Part shown: in pieces, positions 45,619 through 55,757 of the stretch
Layout: each line of letters begins with the position of its first letter
Numbering within the stretch: position 1 is the stretch's first letter
DNA from: Aquimarina sp. Aq107
GTDB taxonomy: Bacteria > Bacteroidota > Bacteroidia > Flavobacteriales > Flavobacteriaceae
NCBI RefSeq assembly: GCF_943733665.1
Contig: NZ_OX030782.1
Span: 4,078,501-4,142,500, forward strand
Direction of reading: 5' to 3'
DNA: 64,000 nt
Program-made: the position numbers and the translations under genes
Notes under the pieces: generated by a model
Told to the model about the DNA's origin: nothing
What the model saw: the letters and a program-made list of their open reading frames with translations, nothing else
Databases searched by the model: none

Positions 45619-46545
45619 TTATTTCAAAAATTGGATGTTCCTATTTAGGCCAGAAAATTTAGTTCGTTTCACTGCGGATTTTTGAAAAACTTTAGAAAAA
45701 ACTTCTTGGGTAACTTCTTCCCAATCTTTCTTTGTCATCTCTAACAATTCTGGTTTAGGATTAAAAAGAGGTTCACTATGTGATTTAGAAAAACGATTCC
45801 AAGGACATACATCTTGGCATATATCACAACCAAACATCCAGTTATCAAATTTTCCCTTATAGTCGGAAGGAATCTCTTCTTTCAATTCAATTGTAAAATA
45901 AGAAATACATTTACTACCATCTACCACATATGGATCTACGATAGCCTGAGTAGGACATGCATCTATACAAGCAGTACATGTTCCACAATGATCTGTAACG
46001 GGTGTGTCATATACCAACTCCAAATCAATAATCAATTCCGCTATAAAATAAAATGACCCAACTTTTTGAGTAAGCAGGTTACTATTTTTACCAATCCATC
46101 CTAATCCACTTTTTGCTGCCCAAGCTTTATCCAATACTGGAGCCGAATCAACAAAAGCTCTTCCGTAGACATCGCCTATCTCTTCCGAAATAAATTCTTG
46201 GAGTTGTTTCAGTTTTGATTTAATCACATGATGATAATCTTGACCATAAGCATATTTGGAAATCTTAGGAGCATCTGAATCTTTTTGCGTCTCGGAAGGA
46301 AAGTAATTAAGAAGTAATGATATTACACTTTTAGAATCCGGAACTAACTTTGTCGGATCGAGCCGTTTGTCGAAATGATTCTCCATATATGACATTTGCC
46401 CGTTCATATTTTTATGCAACCATTTTTCTAACCTAGGTGCTTCTTCTTCTAAAAACTCTGCTTTACTTATACCACAAGATAAAAAACCAAGGCGTTTAGC
46501 TTCGGCTTTTATCAAAGATGCATATGTTTCAGATTTATTAATCAT
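45619..46545 (-). CDS. queG: Epoxyqueuosine reductase QueG
   Basis: 308 residues. Cobalamin-binding N-terminal half (LLNYFPSE.., [39 protein letters not shown]) followed by two 4Fe-4S sites: [16 protein letters not shown] and [11 protein letters not shown]. Reduces epoxyqueuosine to queuosine at tRNA position 34. E. coli QueG is longer (about 380) and carries HEAT-like repeats; this shorter form is common in Bacteroidota. Single gene with 226 bases before the next start. Confidence 0.95.
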   Translation of the reverse strand: MINKSETYASLIKAEAKRLGFLSCGISKAEFLEEEAPRLEKWLHKNMNGQMSYMENHFDKRLDPTKLVPDSKSVISLLLNYFPSETQKDSDAPKISKYAYGQDYHHVIKSKLKQLQEFISEEIGDVYGRAFVDSAPVLDKAWAAKSGLGWIGKNSNLLTQKVGSFYFIAELIIDLELVYDTPVTDHCGTCTACIDACPTQAIVDPYVVDGSKCISYFTIELKEEIPSDYKGKFDNWMFGCDICQDVCPWNRFSKSHSEPLFNPKPELLEMTKKDWEEVTQEVFSKVFQKSAVKRTKFSGLNRNIQFLK

Positions 46546-46771
46546 AAGCAGTATATGAAAACGTTTTTGAAAGCTTTAAATATATGGCAAGTTGTGTAGA
46601 AAATAAACGATTACTTCCGGTTTAGCTACAAGCCAAATCACTTTATTTTATTTTTTTATTCTTCTTTTATTAATACTAAATCATAAAGATTTGGATACTT
46701 TGCAAATAACCCCTAATATTTTGGTTGAAAACTAACCTCTCTATCAGGGAACTATAGTGTAGCTTGTAAGC

Positions 46772-47215
46772 TTATTTATTTTTACAAAGAAGTATTACTT
46801 CTTTGTCATACTTATCATCCGAGTTACACCATTCGAGTTTTTTACTCACTTCTTGAGGAACAACATCTTTTTTATGTTTCTTAAATCCAAATTTGGAATA
46901 AAAACCTAGTAGATTTTCAAATGGTAAGCACCAAACTACAGACTCTTTGTAAGGATTTTTGTCACATAGATTGCTCACAATATTTTCAGCAACCTTTAAA
47001 CCTCGGAAATCAGGAAATGTATAAATCCCTCCAAGTTCAATATTTTTTTCATCAATCTTTACTAACCTTCCAAGTCCAGCGTTATTATTCCCGACCTTAG
47101 CAATAACAATAAATTCACTATCGTAATTAGATTTTACAAAACCAATTTCAGCATACTTCGAATTAATCCACTCGATTTCATTTTTGTCAGCTTTAACTAC
47201 TGTGACTGTTTTCAT
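46772..47215 (-). CDS. GNAT-family N-acetyltransferase
   Basis: 147 residues from the ATG at 47215. A GTG at 47239 would lie inside the consensus promoter and is rejected. GNAT pattern: IVIAKVGNNNAGLGRLV (beta-4 region), ELGGIYTFPDFRGLKVAENIV (acetyl-CoA loop, R/Q-x-x-G-x-A-like) and the C-terminal GFYSKFGFKK. The substrate is unknown. It is divergent from the exported protein gene at 47304. Confidence 0.83.
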   Translation of the reverse strand: MKTVTVVKADKNEIEWINSKYAEIGFVKSNYDSEFIVIAKVGNNNAGLGRLVKIDEKNIELGGIYTFPDFRGLKVAENIVSNLCDKNPYKESVVWCLPFENLLGFYSKFGFKKHKKDVVPQEVSKKLEWCNSDDKYDKEVILLCKNK

Positions 47216-47238
47216 ATTTACTTGACTTACATACAACA

Positions 47239-47272
47239 CAAAGATAAAACAACTCTATATTCATTTGGCAAA
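47239..47272 (-). promoter_or_regulatory. Promoter of the GNAT gene
   Basis: Minus strand: TTTG, 22-base spacer, TATCTTTG, 24 bases before the ATG at 47215. This decides the start codon against the upstream GTG. Confidence 0.55.
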
Positions 47273-47303
47273 TTGTATCTTTAGACATCAATTATTCAAG
47301 TAC

Positions 47304-47936
47304 ATGCGACAACTCTTTTTATATACTTTCTTTTTTATTATACATTTTGGTTATTGTCAACAAGAATTTCCAGCTTCTGAACAAGATAACTATTTTGAAT
47401 TCTTAAACCGTATTGCTAGCAAAGATTCAACAATTAATAATACATACAAGAGATATAAGTGCTCCGAAAATTTCTTCGGAACCATCGATTACTATCGAGA
47501 AAATGAAAAACTTCGTTTTATTATTCATGCCTATAAGCCCCACGCTTATGAGGATACAATTCTTGAATATTATTATATAGAGAATGACTCACTAAAAACA
47601 AATGCTGTATTCAACTATATTATTAAATACAACACAAAAAGTTTTGAAAGTAAAAATGTTCAAAAATTTGGAGCTGAGAAAATTACAGAGATTCAAGAAG
47701 ACCTAAGTATTTTTAGCCCCAAAATGAATTCATTAAATTGTTTTACAAGAATGCTCCCAAGTGACGGAGAGTCTTGGATTAAAGATGCTTATTTAAAGAA
47801 ACTTACACTTTACAAAAAAGCACCATGTAAGGAGACTGCAGACGAAATTCTTGACAAATACAAACAATTACGAAAGGCTGAAAAGAAACTAATCACTTAC
47901 CATAGAACACTTGGATGTTTGTTCCATCTATGGTAA
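47304..47936 (+). CDS. Exported protein of unknown function
   Basis: 210 residues from the ATG at 47304. The frame can open at TTG 47265, but that adds a non-signal stretch. Signal peptide MRQLFLYTFFFIIHFGYCQQ (cleavage near residue 18-19). The mature part contains four cysteines (CSENFF, LNCFTRM, APCKETA, LGCLF) that could form two disulfides, plus a lysine-rich C-terminal helix. No family recognised. Ends 26 bases before the convergent P450 stop, without an obvious terminator. Confidence 0.68.
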   Translation: MRQLFLYTFFFIIHFGYCQQEFPASEQDNYFEFLNRIASKDSTINNTYKRYKCSENFFGTIDYYRENEKLRFIIHAYKPHAYEDTILEYYYIENDSLKTNAVFNYIIKYNTKSFESKNVQKFGAEKITEIQEDLSIFSPKMNSLNCFTRMLPSDGESWIKDAYLKKLTLYKKAPCKETADEILDKYKQLRKAEKKLITYHRTLGCLFHLW

Positions 47937-47962
47937 TTCATTTTAAAGATACTACTGATTTA

Positions 47963-49291
47963 TTATTTATTTCTTGGAGTAAACTTCAGAATTGCATTTA
48001 CCGGTTTCAAAGTAATCAATGGCTTAATCTCAATTTCTGATATGGATGTAGAAATTTTATATTTTCTGATTAATTCACTAACTGCATAAATCATTTCATA
48101 CATCGCAAAATTACTACCTACACACATCCTTGGTCCTGCACCAAAAGGAAAATACCAATCAGAATATTTCTTTTTATTATCAGGATGAAAACGGTCTGGA
48201 TCAAAAACAGTAGGATTTTCCCAGAAATCTTTATGTCTATGTATTTCGAAAAACGAGATAAGAACCGTAGTGCCTTTTGACAATTCTATATCATTAAATT
48301 CATCTTTCTCAATATTTACTCTATCTGAAAAATATGCTGGTGGATACAAACGCATAGATTCTTCAATACATTGAGCAACATATTTACTCTTCTCGAATTG
48401 CTCCATTAAGGACAATTCTTGTTCACCATATTTCGCAATTTCTGTATATGCTGATTCTTGAATTTCTGGATGTAGTGCCAATAAGCTTAAACAAAAAGAT
48501 AATGCATTAGAAGTAGTTTCGTGTCCTGCTACGAATAAAATTAATATCTCATCTATTAATCTTTCGTTATCCATCGAACTACCATCTTCATATTTAGAAC
48601 TCAATAACGTGTCTAAAAGGTCATCATATGTATCTTCGGATCTTCGCCTTTCTTCAATAATGGTATTCAATATATCCCTAGCTTCTTGGGTTAAGGTAAG
48701 TGTACTTTTTATTTGACCACTAAGATAAAACCACCACCTTTTATACGGTTGTCTAATTTCTCTAATTAAAGATTTTTGCGCAGCTTCGGTTATGTGTTGC
48801 AATCTAGCCATAGTATTACCTGTATCAGTATAGCTGAACAATGATTTTGCTACTACCCTAAAAGCCAAATCATTCATTAACGGATAAATATCCAAGGAAA
48901 CATTAGGCTCTATTCTAGACAGTTCTTCGCATATGGTTTCTCTAATGGTTTTTGCAATTACATCTATTTTCTTTTTATAAAATGCTGGCTGTATTAGCCT
49001 CCGCTGTCTTAACCAATGATCTCCATTGGAAGTTAACAAACCATTACCTATATACTTCCCTAAATCTTTAGTTTGCAGTGGAGATTTATAATATTTTCTA
49101 TGTTGATTTTGCAACATATGTTTTGCAAAACCTGCATCTCTGGTAAAAATAACAGAATTACCAAATCCTAGATTAACTTCGAAAACATCTCCATGTTTTT
49201 CAAAATTCTTATTATGAAATGGTAATGGATTGCTCAGAATGTTTTTAGCATTCTTAAGAACTTGAAAAAAAGAGACTTTTGGGACTGGCAT
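47963..49291 (-). CDS. Cytochrome P450
   Basis: 442 residues, no membrane anchor (soluble bacterial type). I-helix oxygen site AGHETTSN (about 252-259), K-helix ExxR in CIEESMRLYPP, and the haem-cysteine loop FPFGAGPRMCVGSNFA with C390 as the iron ligand. It starts 25 bases after ruvB and is probably co-transcribed with it. No ferredoxin or reductase gene is nearby. The resemblance to fatty-acid-hydroxylase-like P450s (PPAYFSDRVNIEKDEF, HRHKDFWENP) is suggestive only; the substrate is unknown. Confidence 0.94.
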   Translation of the reverse strand: MPVPKVSFFQVLKNAKNILSNPLPFHNKNFEKHGDVFEVNLGFGNSVIFTRDAGFAKHMLQNQHRKYYKSPLQTKDLGKYIGNGLLTSNGDHWLRQRRLIQPAFYKKKIDVIAKTIRETICEELSRIEPNVSLDIYPLMNDLAFRVVAKSLFSYTDTGNTMARLQHITEAAQKSLIREIRQPYKRWWFYLSGQIKSTLTLTQEARDILNTIIEERRRSEDTYDDLLDTLLSSKYEDGSSMDNERLIDEILILFVAGHETTSNALSFCLSLLALHPEIQESAYTEIAKYGEQELSLMEQFEKSKYVAQCIEESMRLYPPAYFSDRVNIEKDEFNDIELSKGTTVLISFFEIHRHKDFWENPTVFDPDRFHPDNKKKYSDWYFPFGAGPRMCVGSNFAMYEMIYAVSELIRKYKISTSISEIEIKPLITLKPVNAILKFTPRNK

Positions 49292-49316
49292 ATTTTTAAT
49301 ACTTTTTATTCTAAGA

Positions 49317-50339
49317 CTAAAACAATCCTCCTTGGATTCCTCCTTTTACACGACCTAAATGTTTATATGCTGCTTCTGTAACCTCTCTACCTCTTGGTGT
49401 ACGCATAATAAACCCTTGTTGAATCAAAAAAGGTTCATAAACTTCTTCAATAGTTTCAGCACTTTCACTTACCGCAGTAGCTAGCGTAGTGATCCCAACC
49501 GGCCCACCTTTAAACTTATCTATTAACGTAGTAAGAATCTTATTATCCATTTCGTCGAGACCATGAGCGTCCACATTGAGCGCTTTAAGAGCAAATTTAG
49601 AAATCTCTATATCAATCTTACCATTACCTTTAATTTGCGCAAAATCCCGTACTCTACGTAATAATGCATTTGCAATCCTAGGAGTTCCTCTACTACGACC
49701 TGCTATTTCTATAGCCGCCTCTAATGAAATAGGCACATTTAATATATGAGCACTTCTTTCGACAATCGTGGCAAGTAATTCTGTGGTATAATATTGTAAT
49801 CGTGATTGAATTCCAAAACGAGCTCTCATAGGAGCAGTTAAAAGACCCGATCTTGTTGTTGCGCCAACTAACGTAAAAGGATTTAGGTTAATCTGTACTG
49901 TTCTTGCATTAGGACCACTCTCTATCATAATATCGATCTTATAATCCTCCATAGCTGAATATAAATACTCCTCTACAATTGGACTTAATCGATGAATCTC
50001 ATCAATAAATAACACATCCCTATCATCTAGATTTGTTAGCAAACCAGCTAAATCGCCAGGCTTATCCAAAACCGGCCCCGATGTCACCTTTATCCCTACA
50101 CCCAATTCATTAGCTAATATATGCGCTAATGTAGTTTTACCTAAACCTGGAGGACCATGAAAGAGTGTATGATCCAAAGCTTCATCTCTTAAATTAGCAG
50201 CTTGAACAAAAATCTTTAAATTTTCCAGAACTTGATCCTGTCCAGAAAAATCCTCAAATGCAAGAGGCCTTAAAGCTCTTTCTATATCAAGATCTTCATT
50301 AGAGAAATTTTCACTTGAAGGATTTAAATTTTCATTCAT
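49317..50339 (-). CDS. ruvB: Holliday junction branch migration helicase RuvB
   Basis: 340 residues. Walker [13 protein letters not shown], Walker [10 protein letters not shown], sensor 1 [18 protein letters not shown], and the C-terminal winged helix ending [17 protein letters not shown]. Motor of RuvABC branch migration; ruvA is at 38576. Own promoter upstream; P450 downstream in the same unit. Confidence 0.97.
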   Translation of the reverse strand: MNENLNPSSENFSNEDLDIERALRPLAFEDFSGQDQVLENLKIFVQAANLRDEALDHTLFHGPPGLGKTTLAHILANELGVGIKVTSGPVLDKPGDLAGLLTNLDDRDVLFIDEIHRLSPIVEEYLYSAMEDYKIDIMIESGPNARTVQINLNPFTLVGATTRSGLLTAPMRARFGIQSRLQYYTTELLATIVERSAHILNVPISLEAAIEIAGRSRGTPRIANALLRRVRDFAQIKGNGKIDIEISKFALKALNVDAHGLDEMDNKILTTLIDKFKGGPVGITTLATAVSESAETIEEVYEPFLIQQGFIMRTPRGREVTEAAYKHLGRVKGGIQGGLF

Positions 50340-50391
50340 TACTAAAAGTATATTTTTTGAAGTGAATTCTGAATTACATTAACAGTATAAA

Positions 50392-50424
50392 CAAATATAC
50401 TAGAAAAAGAAAGAGCGGCTTCAA
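50392..50424 (-). promoter_or_regulatory. Promoter of ruvB-P450
   Basis: Minus strand: TTG, 22-base spacer, TATATTTG, located 53 bases before the ruvB start. Confidence 0.45.
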
Positions 50425-50522
50425 TATAATAATGCTTAACGTACTTAATTATTCGATTGAACATATAACAAATGAAATAGATGGGAATTACACTTTATAT
50501 ACATCTACGTATACAATTTTTA

Positions 50523-51224
50523 TTAAATAAAATTAGATCCACTTATTTCTTCTTTTGACTCAGTACCTATTAAAAATTTCAAATAAAACAGCATAGCAAT
50601 TATATCTACAGAATATATAATAGATTCAAAAATAACATTATTGTGATATAATTCTTGGATAGGAACCAAAGCATTAACTAAAACACAAGCACTTGCTGCA
50701 ATTAATAAATAGTAAGAATATTTATACCGATTTCTCAAATAAATAATAAAACAACATCCCAAGAAGTAGAATAAAGAAATAACTATTATTACACCATAAC
50801 CAATAGCATCCTGAAAGCCAGGCATGGTCATATTAAAAATAGAAAGAGCAAGGTAAACAACTAATAATACACCTATTACTACAGAAGGAGAAAGCATTTC
50901 TTTATACTTAATGTTTTTTAAAGAAATAAACGGCAGTAACAAGTACGAGCATAAAAAGTAATACAACAGTAATAATATGCTTATATATTCAAAATAAAGA
51001 TCAAAATCCTTTAAAACAAGAACATCATTTATAATAATGATACCGATAATTAATGGATACAGCATACTTACCTTCTTCCTATTCTCAAAATAAATCCAAA
51101 TCAGTGTTAAAGAAGAGATTGGTTTTATAAAAATCAATACTGAGTTCCCATAAAACAACCCACAAAAAAATACTACTACAATACTTATATAACAAAAAAT
51201 GTATGCCGGCGATATGTGGTTCAA
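50523..51224 (-). CDS. Multi-spanning membrane protein, unknown function
   Basis: 233 residues with about eight predicted transmembrane helices across the whole length, short loops and a polar Glu/Ser C-terminal tail. The topology and length resemble YhhN-type (lysoplasmalogenase-like) proteins, but no diagnostic motif is certain. Few charged residues inside helices except acidic ones (IIINDVLVLKDFD). Stands between ruvB and cox1 as a single gene. Confidence 0.6.
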   Translation of the reverse strand: MNHISPAYIFCYISIVVVFFCGLFYGNSVLIFIKPISSLTLIWIYFENRKKVSMLYPLIIGIIIINDVLVLKDFDLYFEYISILLLLYYFLCSYLLLPFISLKNIKYKEMLSPSVVIGVLLVVYLALSIFNMTMPGFQDAIGYGVIIVISLFYFLGCCFIIYLRNRYKYSYYLLIAASACVLVNALVPIQELYHNNVIFESIIYSVDIIAMLFYLKFLIGTESKEEISGSNFI

Positions 51225-51328
51225 TTTTTAATTTTGAATTTATACTCTAAAATAACACTAAAATTCAACTTAACAAATTACTTAAGTATGCTTCTATATA
51301 CTATAAATAAAGTAAAATTTAATATCCC

Positions 51329-51367
51329 AAAAAAGCAAAACCCTTTCGAGACTAGCTCAAAAGGGTT
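51329..51367 (-). terminator. Terminator of the act-cox operon
   Basis: AACCCTTTCGAG / CTCAAAAGGGTT stem (one mismatch) with a five-base loop, followed on the minus strand by a T-rich tail, 24 bases past the cox1 stop. Confidence 0.85.
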
Positions 51368-51391
51368 GATTTATTTTTTATAAGGGATCAG

Positions 51392-53212
51392 TTAATGATG
51401 CATCTCCTCTTCTCCATCCTGCAATGGAGTGATTTGGGAAACATAATCCTGTCCAGGAATTACATACTCACCGTCTTCTCTAGTTTTACTATAATCATAT
51501 GGCCATCTATATACGTGTGGAATTGCTCCAGGCCAGTTTCCGTGCATATGCTCTACAGGTGTCGTCCATTCCATAGTATTAGATTTCCATGGGTTTTGAA
51601 CCGCTTTCTTTCCGTAGAAAATAGAATGTATAAAGTTATAAAGGAACACTAATTGTGCTGCTGCTGTAATCAAAGCAAATACAGTAATTAAAACATTGGT
51701 ATCCGCTAAATCATCAAAATATGGAAAATTACTGTTTGTATAATAACGACGTGGCAATCCAGCCATCCCAATAAAGTGCATTGGGAAGAAAACTCCATAT
51801 GCCCCTATTGCTGTTACCCAAAAATGAACATATCCAAGATTTTTATTCATCATCTTACCGTACATTTTAGGGAACCAATGATATACTCCGGCAAATAAAC
51901 CATACAATGCCGAGATACCCATCACCAAGTGAAAGTGCGCTACTACAAAATATGTATCATGTACATTAATATCTAACGTACTATCTCCAAGAATAATTCC
52001 TGTAAGTCCACCAGTAATAAATGTAGATACTAGACCTATAGAAAATAACATTGCAGGATTGAGCTGCAGATTACCTTTCCATAATGTGGTAATATAATTA
52101 AACGCTTTTACCGCTGATGGTATTGCAATTAATAAAGTTGTAAACGTAAATACTGATCCCAAGAACGGATTCATCCCTGAAATAAACATATGGTGACCCC
52201 ATACGATAGTAGATAAAAATGCAATTGCCAAAATTGAAGCAACCATGGCTCTATATCCAAATATAGGCTTACGCGCATTCGTAGCAATAATCTCTGATGT
52301 TATACCTAAAGCAGGTAATAATACAATATATACCTCTGGGTGACCTAAGAACCAAAATAAGTGTTCAAAAAGTACAGGTGATCCACCTTGGTTATGCAAT
52401 ACTTCTCCGGCAATATAAATATCACTTAAGTAGAATGAAGTTCCAAAACCTCTATCCATTATTAATAATAATGCCGCAGACAGTAAAACAGGGAAAGATA
52501 CCACACCAATAATCGCAGTTACGAAAAATGCCCATATTGTTAATGGCATACGCGTCATTGACATCCCTTTTGTTCTTAAATTAATTACGGTCACCACATA
52601 ATTTAATGAACCTAATAATGAAGAAGCAATAAAGATTGCCATAGATACTAACCATAAAGTCATACCAGTACCAGAACCTCCGATAGCTTGCGGCAAAGCA
52701 CTTAATGGTGGATAAATTGTCCATCCAGCTGATGCAGGTCCAGCCTCTGCAAACAGAGATAAAACCATTATTACACTACTTAAGAAAAACAACCAATACG
52801 AAACCATATTTAAAAAGCCAGAAGCCATATCTCTAGCACCTATCTGCAATGGAATTAGAAGGTTACTAAAAGTACCACTTAAACCTGCCGTCAATACGAA
52901 GAATACCATAATAGTACCATGTATAGTAACCAAAGCAAGATACATACTAGGATCCATTACACCATCTTCTCCAAACTTACCTAATAAGACCTCAAAAACA
53001 GTAAACTTATGATCAGGCCATGCTAGTTGCATTCTAAATAATAAAGACATTGCAATACCAATGATTCCCATAATCAATCCAGTAATTAAATACTGTTTGG
53101 AAATCATCTTGTGATCCTGACTAAAAATATATTTAGTTATAAATGTCTCTTTATGATGATGTCCGTGATCGTGATCTTCTGCGTGACCATCTACGTGTGC
53201 TATTGCTGACAT
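51392..53212 (-). CDS. Cytochrome c oxidase subunit I (aa3 type)
   Basis: 606 residues, about 12 core helices plus extra segments. Haem/CuB ligands are visible in HGTIMVFF, WFLGHPEVYIVLLP (His-Tyr cross-link site), HHMF and HDTYFVVAHFHLVMG. The first 21 residues are histidine-rich (HVDGHAEDHDHGHHHKE). Catalytic subunit that reduces oxygen to water and pumps protons. Last gene of the act-cox run; preceded by cox2. Confidence 0.96.
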   Translation of the reverse strand: MSAIAHVDGHAEDHDHGHHHKETFITKYIFSQDHKMISKQYLITGLIMGIIGIAMSLLFRMQLAWPDHKFTVFEVLLGKFGEDGVMDPSMYLALVTIHGTIMVFFVLTAGLSGTFSNLLIPLQIGARDMASGFLNMVSYWLFFLSSVIMVLSLFAEAGPASAGWTIYPPLSALPQAIGGSGTGMTLWLVSMAIFIASSLLGSLNYVVTVINLRTKGMSMTRMPLTIWAFFVTAIIGVVSFPVLLSAALLLIMDRGFGTSFYLSDIYIAGEVLHNQGGSPVLFEHLFWFLGHPEVYIVLLPALGITSEIIATNARKPIFGYRAMVASILAIAFLSTIVWGHHMFISGMNPFLGSVFTFTTLLIAIPSAVKAFNYITTLWKGNLQLNPAMLFSIGLVSTFITGGLTGIILGDSTLDINVHDTYFVVAHFHLVMGISALYGLFAGVYHWFPKMYGKMMNKNLGYVHFWVTAIGAYGVFFPMHFIGMAGLPRRYYTNSNFPYFDDLADTNVLITVFALITAAAQLVFLYNFIHSIFYGKKAVQNPWKSNTMEWTTPVEHMHGNWPGAIPHVYRWPYDYSKTREDGEYVIPGQDYVSQITPLQDGEEEMHH

Positions 53213-53260
53213 ACAGTTATTCTTTTAATAAAAATATAATAATTTCTCTTTTTCTCTTTC

Positions 53261-54337
53261 TTAGTTACTTGCTTGAGCAGATAATTGCTCTTTAAACGTC
53301 TGTTGCGTTTTTAACCAAGCATTATAATCTTCTTCTGATTCTACTACAATCTTCATTTGCATATTGTAATGAGAAGCACCACAAATCTTGTTACATAATA
53401 AATAGTAATCAAACTCGTAATTCTCTAAAGCCTCATCTCCTGCCGCAACCAATTGTTTGCTCTTTTCTCTTCTAATCTTATTAATAGTGGCTACTTTTTC
53501 TACCATAAACTCACTATTACGCATTTCATCAGAAGTTAATATCGGCGTGTATGAAAACTCTGTAATCATACCAGGAACTACATTCATCTGAGCTCTAAAA
53601 AATGGCATATAGGCAGAATGCAATACATCCTGAGAACGCATTTTAAAGATCACTTTTCTATTAACAGGAAGATGTAGCTCATTCACTATTTTATCATCCA
53701 TTCCATAAGAATCAGATGCATCTAGCCCTAAAGTATTAACACCTTCGATAAAACGAACATTCGCTTTTCCTAAAACATTATCTTCTCCAGAGTATCTTGC
53801 TCTCCAATCAAATTGATATGCATATAACTCTATTATTAACGGATCACCTTCTTCCTCGTCAATATTCATAATATCAGTCCAAGTAAATAATCCATATATA
53901 ATCAATCCTGCCAAAACAATAACGGGAATAATAGTCCAAATAAACTCTAACTTATCATTATCAGCAAAAAACAATGCTTTGTTATTTTTATTTCCTCTGT
54001 ACTTATATGAAAAGAAATGTAACAATCCTTGAGTAATGATCTGAACAAACATGATCAATACCATAGATATTAACATTAATCTATCATATTCAATACCGTG
54101 TTCAGAAGCTGATTCTGGAAGGAAAAAACTATTATATTGAACAAAGCAAAATATTGTTAGGATATATATGAATACAACAAAAGCAAGCATTAACTTACCT
54201 TGTAAGTTATTATCCTTGTCGTTAGCTACTTGAGAGTTATCAGCTCCATTAACTTGAGACAACTTCAATATTTTAGACATCTGCCATAAGGAGATTCCTA
54301 TAAGTGCTATAACTACTATGGTTAAGAATACAGTCAT
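53261..54337 (-). CDS. Cytochrome c oxidase subunit II (CuA)
   Basis: 358 residues. An additional N-terminal hydrophobic segment (about 2-20), two more helices (about 48-68 and 85-110), then the cupredoxin domain. The CuA motif CNKICGASHYNM supplies the two cysteines, histidine and methionine, and the upstream H (SQDVLHSAYMP) the second histidine. Receives electrons, here most likely from ACIII or its monohaem domains. Follows actF by 33 bases. Confidence 0.95.
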   Translation of the reverse strand: MTVFLTIVVIALIGISLWQMSKILKLSQVNGADNSQVANDKDNNLQGKLMLAFVVFIYILTIFCFVQYNSFFLPESASEHGIEYDRLMLISMVLIMFVQIITQGLLHFFSYKYRGNKNNKALFFADNDKLEFIWTIIPVIVLAGLIIYGLFTWTDIMNIDEEEGDPLIIELYAYQFDWRARYSGEDNVLGKANVRFIEGVNTLGLDASDSYGMDDKIVNELHLPVNRKVIFKMRSQDVLHSAYMPFFRAQMNVVPGMITEFSYTPILTSDEMRNSEFMVEKVATINKIRREKSKQLVAAGDEALENYEFDYYLLCNKICGASHYNMQMKIVVESEEDYNAWLKTQQTFKEQLSAQASN

Positions 54338-54370
54338 TTTTTATCTATCTTCTTTTTTACGATCTAATTT

Positions 54371-55717
54371 TTAATAATGAAAGTGTTTACTTTCTTCAAT
54401 ATAAGGGTTCCCTTTAGCTAACAATGGTGCCTTAGTTAATGCTTTAAATACTACATATAAGAATAATCCTAAGAACATTAATACAGCACTAATTTCTGTA
54501 ATACCAATGAACCAAGATTCACCTACAGTAGCCGGCATTACCATATTAAATACATCCACATAATGTCCGCATAAAATAATAATACCTGCCATTACTACAA
54601 ACCAGTTAATACGTTTGTAATCACTATTCATAAGCACTAATAAAGGGAATATAAAGTTCATAACTAACATTCCAAAGAATGGTAATTTATAATCTTCAAT
54701 ACGAGTTATAAAATATGTTACCTCTTCTGGTATGTTAGAATACCAAATCAACATGAACTGAGAGAACCAAAGATACGTCCAGAATATACTAACACCGAAC
54801 ATAAATTTTGCTAAATCATGAATGTGACTATTATTTACAAATTCCATATAACCTTTGGACTTAAGATAAATAGTAATCAATGCAATCGTAGTTATTCCTG
54901 AAACAAATAAACTTGCAAAAACATACCATCCAAACAAGGTACTAAACCAATGTGGATCAAAACTCATAATCCAATCCCAAGAAGCCATAGATTCTGTATA
55001 AATAAAGAACACTAAGAATCCTGCTGATATTTTAAAACTTTTCTTGTACCATTTGTTTCCTGTAGCATCTTCATCTTGTTTTCTAGAATACTTTACCGCA
55101 AAATGGCGATACAACATCCATCCTCCTAAGAAAATAGCTGCTCTGAATATAAAACCAGTACCATTTAACCAACCAGATTTACCTTGAATTAATTTATCAT
55201 GGGCTACCACTTCAGGATCTGCCCAAACAAATAAATGATTTATATGGAAACCTGATAAAGCTAAGATTACAAATAGTATGATTCCTCCAGGTACCAAATA
55301 CGCTGTAATCGCTTCCATAACTCTAAAAAGCACAGGTGACCAGCCAGCTTGTGATGCAAATTGAATCGCATAAAACGCCAGCACACCTAACGCAATCATA
55401 AAAAAGAAAAACGCAGCTACATATAATGCAGCCCAAGGCTTATTTTGCAGTTGATGTAGCGTATGTTCATAATGTGAATCTCCACCATGCGCATCTTCTT
55501 TACCGTGTGTTTCGGTTCCATGTCCTTCTGACGCATGTGAATCAGTTGTTGCCTGCGTATCACCATGACCACCTCCGTGGGCATCGTGTGCTGCCATCAT
55601 TTCTTTTACCTCTTCGATAGTATTTGGAGCAGAAAGGAAACCATAAGTCAACCCTATTGCACCTATAACTACAAGAATGATAGAAAATAATCTTAATTTA
55701 CTTGATAGCGTATACAT
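54371..55717 (-). CDS. actF: Alternative complex III subunit ActF (membrane)
   Basis: 448 residues, about ten transmembrane helices, NrfD-like, paralogous in role to ActC. A very histidine-rich loop at residues 44-88 (ten His with Gly/Asp/Glu) follows helix 1. Core segments: MASWDWIMSFDPHWFSTLFGWYVF and TYLWFSQFMLIWYSNIPEE. Part of the quinol-oxidising membrane module. 40 bases after actE. Confidence 0.93.
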   Translation of the reverse strand: MYTLSSKLRLFSIILVVIGAIGLTYGFLSAPNTIEEVKEMMAAHDAHGGGHGDTQATTDSHASEGHGTETHGKEDAHGGDSHYEHTLHQLQNKPWAALYVAAFFFFMIALGVLAFYAIQFASQAGWSPVLFRVMEAITAYLVPGGIILFVILALSGFHINHLFVWADPEVVAHDKLIQGKSGWLNGTGFIFRAAIFLGGWMLYRHFAVKYSRKQDEDATGNKWYKKSFKISAGFLVFFIYTESMASWDWIMSFDPHWFSTLFGWYVFASLFVSGITTIALITIYLKSKGYMEFVNNSHIHDLAKFMFGVSIFWTYLWFSQFMLIWYSNIPEEVTYFITRIEDYKLPFFGMLVMNFIFPLLVLMNSDYKRINWFVVMAGIIILCGHYVDVFNMVMPATVGESWFIGITEISAVLMFLGLFLYVVFKALTKAPLLAKGNPYIEESKHFHY

Positions 55718-55757
55718 ATTTATATAATATCGTTATTCTTAACTTTTAACAAATGCA

